From JAFGNV01 sp964612485 (lineage in GTDB: Bacteria > Chloroflexota > Anaerolineae > 4572-78 > J111): 64,000 nt of DNA. Position 1 is the first letter of the stretch; each line of letters opens with the position of its first letter. This document shows positions 8,811-16,768 of the stretch, one piece after another. The notes under the pieces were generated by a model. That model was given only the letters and a program-made list of their open reading frames with translations. It was not told where the DNA came from and ran no database searches. Where the stretch lies: NCBI GenBank assembly GCA_964612485.1, contig CAZTFF010000027.1, positions 1 through 64,000 on the forward strand. The letters run 5' to 3'. Position numbers and translations under genes: made by a program.

Positions 8811-9182
8811 TCATTAGCTGTCAAGACCTTTGAGGTTTAGCAGTCGATTTTGGTACAGAAGTTGATGTTTCAAGCCAAAGAAGTTTGACCAAAAGGTCAG
8901 TTTGGAAACCNNNNNNNNNNNNNNNNNNNNNNNNNNNNNNNNNNNNNNNNNNNNNNNNNNNNNNNNNNNNNNNNNNNNNNNNNNNNNNNNNNNNNNNNNN
9001 NNNNNNNNNNCAGAAGTTGATGTTTCAAGCCAAAGAAGTTTGACCAAAAGGTCAGTTTGGAAACCGCAAAGGTCATTAGCTGTCAAGACCTTTGAGGTTT
9101 AGCAGTCGATTTTGGTACAGAAGTTGATGTTTCAAGCCAAAGAAGTTTGACCAAAAGGTCAGTTTGGAAACCTCAAAGGTCT
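8811..9182. repeat. Tandem repeat of about 107 bp, interrupted by an N gap
   Basis: Three copies or part copies of one unit can be read. The unit contains GACCTTTGAGGTTT, a middle segment ending CAGAAGTTGATG, a hairpin TGACC-AAAA-GGTCA and AAACC(T/G)CAAAGGTC. The two 14-base ends are inverted repeats of each other, so each junction can form a hairpin. The spacing between the two copies right of the gap is exactly 107 bases (9011 to 9118). The 100 Ns are a placeholder, so the true number of copies is unknown. Confidence 0.9.
8911..9010. other. Scaffold gap of exactly 100 N
   Basis: One hundred N bases lie inside the tandem repeat. The copy spacing across the gap (262 bases) is not a multiple of 107, which indicates that the N count is nominal. 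Confidence 0.97.
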
Positions 9183-9207
9183 GAGTTATGCATAAGTCAT
9201 TAACATT

Positions 9208-11610
9208 TTATTCATACGCCAGCACTTCGCGCACGGTGAGCCGCGAGGCGTTGCGCGCCGGGATAAAACTGGCTATAGCGCTGAGCAAAATCACCAGCAG
9301 CAGCCACACCCACAACCCGCCAAAGGAGTAGGCAAAGTTCAAGGGCACGCCCATCACGCCGATGCCCACGGCATCGCTCAGGCCTTTGCCCAACGGGTAG
9401 GCCAGAAGTGCGCCCAACCCCCAACTGATCAGCCCAATTGAAATGCCCTCGCGGATAAAGACGCGGGCCACGCCCCGGTTGGGCGCGCCAATGGCCCGCA
9501 GCACGCCGATTTCGCGGGTGCGTTCCAACACGTTGATGCTCATAGTGCCCATCAGGCCCAGCCCGCCCACAATCGCCAGAAGAATAGCCATCATCAACAG
9601 CAGCACAATAATGGCGGCAAAAAAGGCCTCGCCCTCTTCCCGTTCGGTAGACATGCCAAAGATGGTGGTCACTTGAAAGCCGCGATTTTCCAAATGGCGT
9701 TTCAGATTTTTGATGGTTCCATCCACAAACGCTTTGTTGTGATGCTCCATGCCTACAATAGCCGCGCTGGTCATGCCTACATTACCCAACTCGCGAGAAA
9801 TGTGGGGATAATTGACGTACGATAACGGGGCCACCATGCCCAGGCTGACCCCCACAATTTTGAAGGAATGTTTCTTGCCCTCAATTTTGAGTACAATGTC
9901 ATCGCCCAGTTGGAGATCAGGTTCTTCTTTGAGCAGAATGGCGTCTACCACGATGGCGTTTTCATCTTCAGGCAGCAGCCAGCGGCCCCGCACAATTTTT
10001 GGCCCCTGCACCATATCAGAACTGACATTAAAACCCAGCAGAAAAATCGCGTTGCTTTCGCTGCCATCGGGGCGGACGCGGCGGGCCGGGAGTTGAAAAT
10101 AGACGTCGGTATCGCGCACGCCCGGTACCATGTTGGCCTCTTGCCTGATTTTTTCGATGCGGTAAGGGCGGGCAAAAATAATGGCGCTGTCAAAATTGTA
10201 TAACTGCATAAAATCATCCAGGGTGCGATCCAGGGCCGAATCAACGCTGAACACGCCGATAAAGGTGGCCCCGCCCAGGGTCAGAGTGATAAGCGTCAGG
10301 ATGAGCCGCACTTTGCTGCGAAAGATGTTGCGCATCGATAACAGAAACGGGCGCAGCAGCACCCGGCGGGCAAACCACAGATTCGCGCCCGACAGCAGCC
10401 GGTCGATCAGGCCCGCGCCAAAGCGCCCTTTGTCCAGTTGAAACGCGCTCATCGCTTCCGCCGCCGAAACCCGCAAATTGGCCAAAAACGGCGGCAGCGA
10501 GGCCAGCACCGGGATCAACAACCCTACGATGATCTGGATAACGATGGCCGCGGGCGGCACGTTAACGTCCGACAGGTCAAAATTGAAATAAGCCGCCATC
10601 ACCTGGCTCAAGCCGCGCGCGCCCCCAATGGACAGGGGAATAGCGATGAACAAGGCCAGCACGCCGTACAGCAGCACCATGCCCAAATACATGCCCATGA
10701 TCTGGCCGGAACGCGCGCCAATAGCCTTCATTACGCCAATCTGGCGGCGTTGCTGGGCCAAAATGGCCGACACGGTATTGACGATTAAAAACATGCTCAA
10801 AAACAACGATAACAACCCCAGCGCGCCCATCAAAAAGAGCACGGCCTGCAAAATATCATCCAGGGGAAGCTGACCCGGTTCCGCCGCCGTCATCATGGGG
10901 ATGGTGTAGCCGGCCCGTTCGGCCCGGTTTTTGACATCGTTGACCACGGCCTGGGCAAATTCTTTATCTTGAGCGTTTTCGGCCACCACGTACAGTTCGT
11001 TAAAGCCGTAATCTTCGCCAAACCATTTGAGCGTTTCAAATGAGATATAGCCGTAAGGCGTACCGTCAATCTGGGCCGGCAGTTGGGCCGGATCGTGGGC
11101 CAGGCCGGCAACGCGCATGGACTTTTGTTTTTCGTTGGGCAATTCAATTAACACGGTGTCGCCCACTTCGGCATTAAGCAACGAGATCGCCGCGCGTTCA
11201 ATGAGAATTTCCTGTTCCGGCGGCGGCCAGGCGTCACCTTCTGGAAATACTTTGTTGACGCGGATGTCATCGTAATTTTCTATGGCAAAAACGCGCAGGT
11301 TGGTCCACTCGTCCGGGCCAATTTCAACCCGCACGTCGAGGGCGCGTCGAGCGTCGGCCTCGGCTACATTTTTCATACCTTGCACGGCCTGCACAAAATC
11401 TTCTTCAAAAAGTTCAGATGTGCGCACCGTGCCGCTGGACGGATTGATGGCGGTAAAGCTTTGGGCCATTCCCGTGGAGAGAATGGCCTGCGCGCCCACA
11501 ATGGTGCCCACGGCAAACAGGCCCACGGCAATCGACAGCACAATCAAGAGCGTGCGTATTTTATTGCCCCACAGGTCGTTGAGAACTTTGTGCCAGCGAG
11601 ATCTAAGCAT
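9208..11610 (-). CDS. FtsX-domain ABC transporter permease (second exporter)
   Basis: This 800-residue membrane protein has the same two-unit FtsX architecture as the permease at the left edge. The signatures are RRQIGVMKAIGARSG in the first unit and TREIGVLRAIGAPNRG in the second, each beside a predicted helix cluster; the large loops are extracytoplasmic. The start at 11610 (MLRSRWHKVLND) is chosen because its ATG overlaps the stop of the upstream ATPase gene by 8 bases (ATGCTTAG), which suggests translational coupling. An in-frame start 51 bases further upstream would overlap the ATPase gene more heavily. It ends just after the 107-bp repeat region. The substrate is unknown. Confidence 0.9.
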   Translation of the reverse strand: MLRSRWHKVLNDLWGNKIRTLLIVLSIAVGLFAVGTIVGAQAILSTGMAQSFTAINPSSGTVRTSELFEEDFVQAVQGMKNVAEADARRALDVRVEIGPDEWTNLRVFAIENYDDIRVNKVFPEGDAWPPPEQEILIERAAISLLNAEVGDTVLIELPNEKQKSMRVAGLAHDPAQLPAQIDGTPYGYISFETLKWFGEDYGFNELYVVAENAQDKEFAQAVVNDVKNRAERAGYTIPMMTAAEPGQLPLDDILQAVLFLMGALGLLSLFLSMFLIVNTVSAILAQQRRQIGVMKAIGARSGQIMGMYLGMVLLYGVLALFIAIPLSIGGARGLSQVMAAYFNFDLSDVNVPPAAIVIQIIVGLLIPVLASLPPFLANLRVSAAEAMSAFQLDKGRFGAGLIDRLLSGANLWFARRVLLRPFLLSMRNIFRSKVRLILTLITLTLGGATFIGVFSVDSALDRTLDDFMQLYNFDSAIIFARPYRIEKIRQEANMVPGVRDTDVYFQLPARRVRPDGSESNAIFLLGFNVSSDMVQGPKIVRGRWLLPEDENAIVVDAILLKEEPDLQLGDDIVLKIEGKKHSFKIVGVSLGMVAPLSYVNYPHISRELGNVGMTSAAIVGMEHHNKAFVDGTIKNLKRHLENRGFQVTTIFGMSTEREEGEAFFAAIIVLLLMMAILLAIVGGLGLMGTMSINVLERTREIGVLRAIGAPNRGVARVFIREGISIGLISWGLGALLAYPLGKGLSDAVGIGVMGVPLNFAYSFGGLWVWLLLVILLSAIASFIPARNASRLTVREVLAYE

Positions 11611-12340
11611 CGTATTTACCTTTGCTTTCTGCAACAATTCTTCCATCGGCCATCGTAACAATGCGATGGGCGCGTTGAGCTACATCTTTATCGTGTGTCA
11701 CCAGAAAAACAGTGGTACCTTGCGTGGCCAGGCCGGCAAAAACGTCGATCACGGCCTCGCTGGTGACAGAGTCCAGGCTGCCGGTTGGCTCGTCGGCCAC
11801 CAAAATTTGGGGATCGTTGGCCATGGCCCGCGCAATCGACACCCGCTGCTGCTGCCCGCCCGATACCGCCGAGGGCAGTTTATGGGCGTGGCCGGCAATT
11901 TCCACCTGTTCCAACAACTGCATGGCCCGCTGGCGCTGTTGGCGCTGCGAGTAGCGGTTGGCAAAGTCCATCGGCAGGGTGACGTTTTGTAACACCGACA
12001 GGGTGGGCAAAAGTTCAAACGATTGAAACACCACGCCCACGTGTTGCCCGCGCCATTTGGCTGCCTGTTCCGGGTTGAGTTGGTGGATGGGCGTGCCGTT
12101 GATCCAAATCTCGCCGGAGGTGAGGTGGTCCAGGCCGGTCATCATATTGACCAGCGTGGTTTTGCCGCAGCCGGATTTGCCCATAATGGCCACAAATTCG
12201 CCGGGGTAAATTTGGAGATCGACGCCTTTGAGCGCCACCACCTCCCCGGCCACGCTGCGATATTTTTTGACCACCTGCTGCATATTTATGAGAGGGCCGT
12301 TGGGTTTGTTGTTTGATTTATCTGAATGAGACCAGAGCAT
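11603..12340 (-). CDS. ABC transporter ATP-binding protein, LolD/MacB type
   Basis: The 245-residue ATPase carries Walker A GKSGCGKTTL, signature VSGGQQQRVSIARAM, Walker B ILVADEPTGSLD and the H-loop LVTHD. An AAGGAG ribosome-binding site precedes the ATG by about 7 bases, right beside a low-complexity repeat array. Its 3' end overlaps the start of the FtsX permease gene, so this ATPase is the probable partner of that permease. The Cys in the Walker A loop is a natural variation that does not remove any essential residue. Confidence 0.93.
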   Translation of the reverse strand: MLWSHSDKSNNKPNGPLINMQQVVKKYRSVAGEVVALKGVDLQIYPGEFVAIMGKSGCGKTTLVNMMTGLDHLTSGEIWINGTPIHQLNPEQAAKWRGQHVGVVFQSFELLPTLSVLQNVTLPMDFANRYSQRQQRQRAMQLLEQVEIAGHAHKLPSAVSGGQQQRVSIARAMANDPQILVADEPTGSLDSVTSEAVIDVFAGLATQGTTVFLVTHDKDVAQRAHRIVTMADGRIVAESKGKYDA

Positions 12341-12351
12341 GAGTTCTCCTT

Positions 12352-12485
12352 ACAGGGTAGCAGGGTAACAGGGTAGCAGGGTAGCAGGGTAACAGGGTAA
12401 CAGGGTAGCAGGGTAGCAGGGTAGCAGGGTTGCAGGGTAGCAGGGTAGCAGGATTGCAGGGATAGCATTGCTACCTTGCTACCTT
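12352..12485. repeat. Low-complexity array of GGGTAGCA / GGGTAACA units
   Basis: About 13 short imperfect units of roughly 8-10 bases (variants of CAGGGTAGCAGGGTAACAGG) fill the space between two ATPase genes. Related arrays lie at 46757-46935 and 54684-54776. The left end of the array borders the ribosome-binding site of one gene and the right end supplies the last codons and stop of the other. Confidence 0.85.
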
Positions 12486-13223
12486 GTTCTGCCATTCATT
12501 AATAATTTCCCCATCGGCCAGTTGCACGGTACGATGGGCGCGTTTAGCCAGATCGTTATCATGCGTCACCATCAGAATTGTTTTGCCGGCGGCGGCCAAG
12601 GCTTCAAACAGGTGGAACACCATTTCGGTAGTTTTGGAATCGAGGTTGCCGGTGGGTTCGTCGGCGGCCAGAAGGGGTGGATCGTTGGCCAAAGCGCGGG
12701 CAATGGCAATACTCTGCTGCTGGCCGCCCGACAGCGTAGACGGCAGTTTGTGAGCATAGTCGGCCATTTCGACCCGTTCCAGCAGGTGCATGGCGCGGTC
12801 GGGGCGCTCGTAACGGGCGTATCTTCCATCGTAATCCATGGGCAGCATCACGTTTTCTACGGCGGTGAGGGTGGGCAGCAATTGGAAAAACTGAAAAATC
12901 ACGCCAATCGACTTGCCGCGCCACACGGCAATTTGCCCTTCTTTGAGGTTTTGCACGGCGGTGCCGGCCACCCATATTTCGCCGGACGTGGGGCGGTCGA
13001 TGCCGGTGATCATGTTGATCAGGGTTGATTTACCGCTGCCGGATTTGCCGATGATCGACACAAATTCACCCGGTGTCACCTGCATATTGAGGCTCTTGAG
13101 CGCGGTAAAATCGCCGGCGGCGGTGTGAAAGGTTTTGTCCACTTGCCGTAAGTCAACCAGATGGGTATCGGTTTGAGGTTGAGCGTGCCCGTTACCGTTG
13201 GGCCTGAACCAGCGTTGAAGCAT
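12471..13223 (-). CDS. ABC transporter ATP-binding protein, LolD/MacB type (third)
   Basis: The 250-residue ATPase has Walker A GKSGSGKSTL, signature LSGGQQQSIAIARAL (Ser replaces the usual Arg), Walker B LLAADEPTGNLD and the H-loop MVTHD. It begins with an Asn/Gly/Gln-rich stretch, like the ATPase at 2493-3275. Its last codons (NKVAR and stop) are written in the GGTAGCA repeat, which suggests that repeat insertion changed the C-terminus. It precedes a second ATPase gene and a single permease gene, so the module has two ATPases for one two-unit permease. They could form a heterodimer, or this one could serve a permease elsewhere. Confidence 0.92.
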   Translation of the reverse strand: MLQRWFRPNGNGHAQPQTDTHLVDLRQVDKTFHTAAGDFTALKSLNMQVTPGEFVSIIGKSGSGKSTLINMITGIDRPTSGEIWVAGTAVQNLKEGQIAVWRGKSIGVIFQFFQLLPTLTAVENVMLPMDYDGRYARYERPDRAMHLLERVEMADYAHKLPSTLSGGQQQSIAIARALANDPPLLAADEPTGNLDSKTTEMVFHLFEALAAAGKTILMVTHDNDLAKRAHRTVQLADGEIINEWQNKVAR

Positions 13224-13371
13224 AAACGTCCTCCTGAAACTTCTTACCGGTCAGTATAGCAGGAGGAAGGGCTAATTGTCATCAACCAAAAGGGGTATCG
13301 GTGGGGTATTGGCCATATGGTCTAAAATGTTTATCCAAACCGGGAATTGCTGGTTTGCAGATATGTTATAG

Positions 13372-13404
13372 GGAGGATGTAAGGAGGATGTAAGGAGGAT
13401 CTTA
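13372..13404. repeat. Three 11-bp tandem units GGAGGATGTAA
   Basis: Two exact copies and one variant (GGAGGATCTTA) follow each other in the gap between the ATPase gene and the LuxR-type gene. They resemble stacked ribosome-binding sites on the plus strand, but only a 15-codon frame follows. Confidence 0.7.
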
Positions 13405-13472
13405 TGAATGGATCGTTCACAATTGGCAATTCATCATTCACAATTTCTTGATCAAGGGGTAAAGATACAGGG

Positions 13473-16199
13473 TTACATTAACTGCAGTCCTTTGGCGCGG
13501 GCCAGGGCCTGGGTGCGGCTGTGGACGTTGAGCTTGGTGTAAATATTGTTGAGATGTTTTTTGACGGTGCCCGGTGAGATCACCAGTTCGCGGGCCATTT
13601 CTTTGTTCGACATCCCCTCCGCGATCAATTGTAATACTTCCAGTTCGCGCTCGCTCAAAGGCTCGATCAAAGGTTGAGGGGGTAAGGATGAAGGTTTGTC
13701 TTGAGCGAAGTTGAAGGAATGAATTGTTTCAGATTCCCCAAACGCTTTGAGTAATTCCGAAATATACGCTTTCATTCCTTTGGCTGGTCCTGCGGCTTCA
13801 TTTTTTATTTTTTGTAATAATTCCGCTATGGGGTGGCCGGCATCCACATACACGCGAATGTGGCCTTCGGGCTGTGTTTGGCGTAAGGCCGTGTCTAAAG
13901 TATCGAGCGCCTGAGTGGTGTGGCCCAGCCCCCGATAGGTTATAGCTTGCAGCACCCATATTTCTATCAAATACCAGACCCAGCCTTTGCTTTCGGCGGT
14001 GGTTTGCAGCATAGAGAGGATTTGCAGGGCTTGATCATATTGTTCTTTCAAAATATAAAACCGGGCCAGGGTCAAATATTCCAATCCCCGGAGAAAAAGC
14101 GGCGCGGCGCGGCTGGCGTTCTCTGTGAATCGCTCTAAACTTTCTTCCGACTCCAATTCCCGTTTTTCTACCCAGCGCGCGGCCGCCGTTAGATTGCCCT
14201 GTAAAACCCACAAGCGGGCTTGATAGACCTCAACCATGATGTCGTCCATTTCCATGGCATCAAACTGCACGGCTAACTGCAGCGCCTGGTGGATGGCCTG
14301 GTTGGCCGCATCAACATCGCCCAACGCCTGCCGGGCCAGCGCCAGGGTCATATACCCCTGTAAATTGCCGATAACGGCCCACTGCCTGGTCAGGTCAATG
14401 CCTTGTTCCAGGTAATTAATGGCCTGGTCCAGGTCATTCCACTCCAGGCACAGCCAGCCCAGCCCAATCAGGGCTACGCCGCCAATGGGGCGAAGCCTGC
14501 CGCGTCTATCCGAGGCAACCTCCAGGGCCTGTTCAAAAATAGCTTTTGCCTCGTGCAGCTGCCCCTGAATCAACGCCAACTGGGCCAGCCGGCAAATGGC
14601 CAGAATCGTTACAATTACATTGCCGGTTTGCCGGCCAATGCGGGCGGACTCTTCAAAAGCAGAGATGGCGGCTTCAATATTGCCGTCCCAGGTGTAAACC
14701 AGGGCCAGGCTGGCCGCCACAATTCCGCGTATGAACAGGCTCTCTTCCGGCAATTGCGCCAGCGCCCGTTGACACAGATCAATGGTTTGGCCGGTATTTC
14801 CCTGTAAGGCCGCCATCCAGGCCCGGAATGATAGCACAGCACCTACCACCGCCTCGGTTTCATCGGCTTGTATGGCGTCTTGCAGCCGGGCTTCGGCAAC
14901 TTCTGCGGGCTGAGAGTTAAAAATGAGTGCCCAGGCGTGGTATACGCACAACAAGGGGCGCGTCCGAATCACGTCATCCGGCAGTCGATCCAACCAGTTT
15001 TGCAGCGTAACTACCTCGCTGCGCATCAGGGTTTCATCGGCGGCGCCTTCAATCAGGGTTACGGCGCGTTCAAAATCTTCGGCGGCCAGGGCGTGATCAA
15101 TGGCCGGGGCCGGCATTTGGTGTTGCTGGTACCATTGACTCGCCCGGCGGTGGAGTTCGGACAACTGGCCGGCCAGCATTTGCTCAACATGGCTTTGCAG
15201 AAAGTCGGCAAAGAGCCGGTGATACCGGTACCATTCGCGGCGGTCATCAAGCGGTACTAAAAACAGGTTGGCCTGTTCCAACCGGCGCAAAACCTGGCCG
15301 CTGTCATCCCGCCGAGTTACGGCGTTACAGAGAGAGGCGGACAGGTTTTCTAAAATGGAGGTTTGCAGCAAAAAGGCGCGGGTATCGCCGCTTTGTTGGG
15401 CCATCACTTCTTCGGCCAGATAATCGATCACGTGGCGATGGCTGCCGCTGAAATCGTTGATAAAATCTGACACGCGCGGGCGTCCTCGCAGCGATAGCGC
15501 GGCCAGTTGCAGCCCGGCAATCCAGCCTTCGGTGCGCAGTTCCAAAACATCAATATTGTGGGGTGAAAGCTCCAGGCCCATTGTTTGGAGGAAATCTGCG
15601 GCTTCAGCCGGGGTAAAACGCAAATCGGCTTCCCGTATTTCGATGAGATGGCTGCGCGCGCGCCACCGGGCCAGGGGCAGCGGCGGATCGGCCCGGCTGG
15701 CTATCACCAGATGCATGGACGGCGGCAAATGATCTAACAAAAAGGCCAGGGCTTCATGAATTTCCGAATGGCTGATCAGATGGTAATCGTCCAGCACCAG
15801 CACAAATGGTTGGGCGGTTTCTGTAGAAAGTTGGTTGATCAACATTGTGAGCGTTGTTTTGAGCGGCGGCGGTTGGGGCGATTGCAGCAGCGCCAAAATA
15901 TCGGATCCGCCATCCGGCAGCCGTCGGTCCAGCGCTGCAACCAGGTAGGTAAAAAATCGAGCCGGATCGTTATCCTCCTCATCCAGCGAAAGCCACGCTG
16001 CCGGGGTTTGCGACTGAATTTGTTGCAGCCAATCGCTCACCAGCGTGGTTTTGCCGAAGCCGGCGGGGGCCGATACCAGGATAATACCCGGCGCATGTTT
16101 TAGCCCTTGATTGAGGTGCGCGGTCAAACGGGGGCGGGCAATCAGTTCCGGGCGCGGCGGGGGAATATATAATTTTGTGGCCAAAATTTGGGTTGGCAC
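13473..16199 (-). CDS. LuxR-family ATP-dependent regulator (MalT/LAL type)
   Basis: About 908 residues from a GTG start. The protein begins ATKLYIPPPRPELIARPRL, a motif typical of the MalT/LAL group, then Walker A SAPAGFGKTTL, Walker B-like FVLVLDDYHLI, an AAA-type NTPase module to about residue 330, a long TPR-like helical region, and a C-terminal LuxR helix-turn-helix (LSERELEVLQLIAEGMSNKEMARELVISPGTVKKHL). Such proteins bind an inducer and ATP, oligomerise and activate transcription. An open frame continues upstream to a TTG at 16343, but that extension contains a short inverted repeat (16261-16289) also seen elsewhere, so the GTG at 16199 is preferred; the start is uncertain. The regulated genes may be the exporter genes downstream. 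Confidence 0.88.
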   Translation of the reverse strand: MPTQILATKLYIPPPRPELIARPRLTAHLNQGLKHAPGIILVSAPAGFGKTTLVSDWLQQIQSQTPAAWLSLDEEDNDPARFFTYLVAALDRRLPDGGSDILALLQSPQPPPLKTTLTMLINQLSTETAQPFVLVLDDYHLISHSEIHEALAFLLDHLPPSMHLVIASRADPPLPLARWRARSHLIEIREADLRFTPAEAADFLQTMGLELSPHNIDVLELRTEGWIAGLQLAALSLRGRPRVSDFINDFSGSHRHVIDYLAEEVMAQQSGDTRAFLLQTSILENLSASLCNAVTRRDDSGQVLRRLEQANLFLVPLDDRREWYRYHRLFADFLQSHVEQMLAGQLSELHRRASQWYQQHQMPAPAIDHALAAEDFERAVTLIEGAADETLMRSEVVTLQNWLDRLPDDVIRTRPLLCVYHAWALIFNSQPAEVAEARLQDAIQADETEAVVGAVLSFRAWMAALQGNTGQTIDLCQRALAQLPEESLFIRGIVAASLALVYTWDGNIEAAISAFEESARIGRQTGNVIVTILAICRLAQLALIQGQLHEAKAIFEQALEVASDRRGRLRPIGGVALIGLGWLCLEWNDLDQAINYLEQGIDLTRQWAVIGNLQGYMTLALARQALGDVDAANQAIHQALQLAVQFDAMEMDDIMVEVYQARLWVLQGNLTAAARWVEKRELESEESLERFTENASRAAPLFLRGLEYLTLARFYILKEQYDQALQILSMLQTTAESKGWVWYLIEIWVLQAITYRGLGHTTQALDTLDTALRQTQPEGHIRVYVDAGHPIAELLQKIKNEAAGPAKGMKAYISELLKAFGESETIHSFNFAQDKPSSLPPQPLIEPLSERELEVLQLIAEGMSNKEMARELVISPGTVKKHLNNIYTKLNVHSRTQALARAKGLQLM

Positions 16200-16260
16200 G
16201 GCGATTCTTTCAAGACGCGTTAAGCTGCTATCATTTGCAGCGGATTGGGGCCTAACCGGT

Positions 16261-16289
16261 GAAATTCTCGTTCGTTGTACAAGAATTTC
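16261..16289. repeat. Short dispersed inverted repeat
   Basis: GAAATTCT and AGAATTTC flank GTTCGTTGTACA. The 16 bases GTTGTACAAGAATTTC (16274-16289) recur exactly at 50-65 near the left edge of the window, downstream of the first permease gene. Confidence 0.5.
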
Positions 16290-16429
16290 CGGCAGCCCAA
16301 TTCTCTTTGGTTCCGGCCTGTTCGGGTTAGATAAGTGTTTCAATTATAAGACGGAGATGGAAAAAGTAAAAAATCCCGGCAATTATTTGGGGGGCGAATA
16401 TTTTGAGATGCACTGGGCGGCTCTCCAAT

Positions 16430-16458
16430 TTGACAAGCACTTTCAATTATGATATTTT
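16430..16458 (+). promoter_or_regulatory. Candidate distal promoter of the LacI gene
   Basis: TTGACA (16430-16435) is followed after 17 bases by TATTTT (16453-16458). The expected transcription start falls inside the 42-base palindrome at 16455-16496, the arrangement expected for repression. Confidence 0.5.
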
Positions 16459-16496
16459 AACAGGGATTTGGGAGCGCTCCCAAATTCCTGTTAAAA
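16455..16496. promoter_or_regulatory. 42-base near-perfect palindrome with a LacI-type core
   Basis: The 42 bases form an inverted repeat with one mismatched pair (16465/16486), centred at 16475/16476. The central 14 bases, TGGGAGCGCTCCCA (16469-16482), equal the operator described for the LacI-family cellulose regulator CelR of Thermobifida. The palindrome overlaps the -10 region and the predicted start site of the distal promoter. Confidence 0.7.
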
Positions 16497-16663
16497 GAAA
16501 TCTAACAATGCAAAAAATTGATTTGTTTGCCGGCGGTCGTGTTAATCAGGAAACGGTCCACCTGCAAATTTTCTTTTTGTCATTTGCATCAGAAGGGTGA
16601 CTTAAATTTTTTCGGGGAAATTTACTGTGTTGCAGAGTTTGTTAAAAAATCATAACTACGCTA

Positions 16664-16691
16664 TTGACAAAAAAATTATTTGTATTATAAT
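16664..16691 (+). promoter_or_regulatory. Strong sigma-70-type promoter of the LacI gene
   Basis: A consensus TTGACA (16664-16669) and a consensus TATAAT (16686-16691) are separated by 16 bases. The -10 element abuts the tandem operators, so repressor binding would block initiation. Confidence 0.75.
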
Positions 16692-16692
16692 A

Positions 16693-16718
16693 GTAACGCG
16701 TGTTACTAACACGTGTTA
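16693..16718. promoter_or_regulatory. Tandem LacI-family operators
   Basis: GTAACGCGTGTTAC (16693-16706, one imperfect pair) and TAACACGTGTTA (16707-16718, perfect) lie back to back at the start site of the promoter. The second sequence recurs exactly at 23457-23468 in front of the alpha-glucosidase gene, which supports a local regulon controlled by the adjacent LacI protein. Confidence 0.75.
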
Positions 16719-16768
16719 CTAACATAATGTTAGTGACCCATCGTTCAGGCCCTGTTCAAGGAGGAGAA

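Larger units (their letters stand above)
8586..9207. other. Gene-free region with tandem repeat and assembly gap
   Basis: No supported gene lies between the TetR gene and the second FtsX permease. The left 220 bases are AT-rich and probably contain the tetR promoter. The right part is the 107-bp tandem repeat interrupted by the N run. Confidence 0.7.
16200..16768. promoter_or_regulatory. Divergent control region between the LuxR and LacI regulators
   Basis: This gap holds no gene of its own but is dense with signals: a small inverted repeat (16261-16289), a promoter with a 42-base palindrome (16430-16496), and a second promoter with two adjacent operators (16664-16718). The ribosome-binding site of the LacI gene closes the region. 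Confidence 0.7.

Noticed and set aside
8811..9182. 107-bp repeat as a CRISPR array
   Set aside because: Units are contiguous and similar along their full length, without unique spacers, so it is a simple tandem repeat.
12286..12495. Frame encoding Pro-Cys-Tyr repeats
   Set aside because: It is a translation of the GGTAGCA repeat array; no start signal or homology.
13404..13451. 15-codon frame after stacked GGAGGAT units
   Set aside because: Too short, unknown, and the SD-like units are a tandem repeat.
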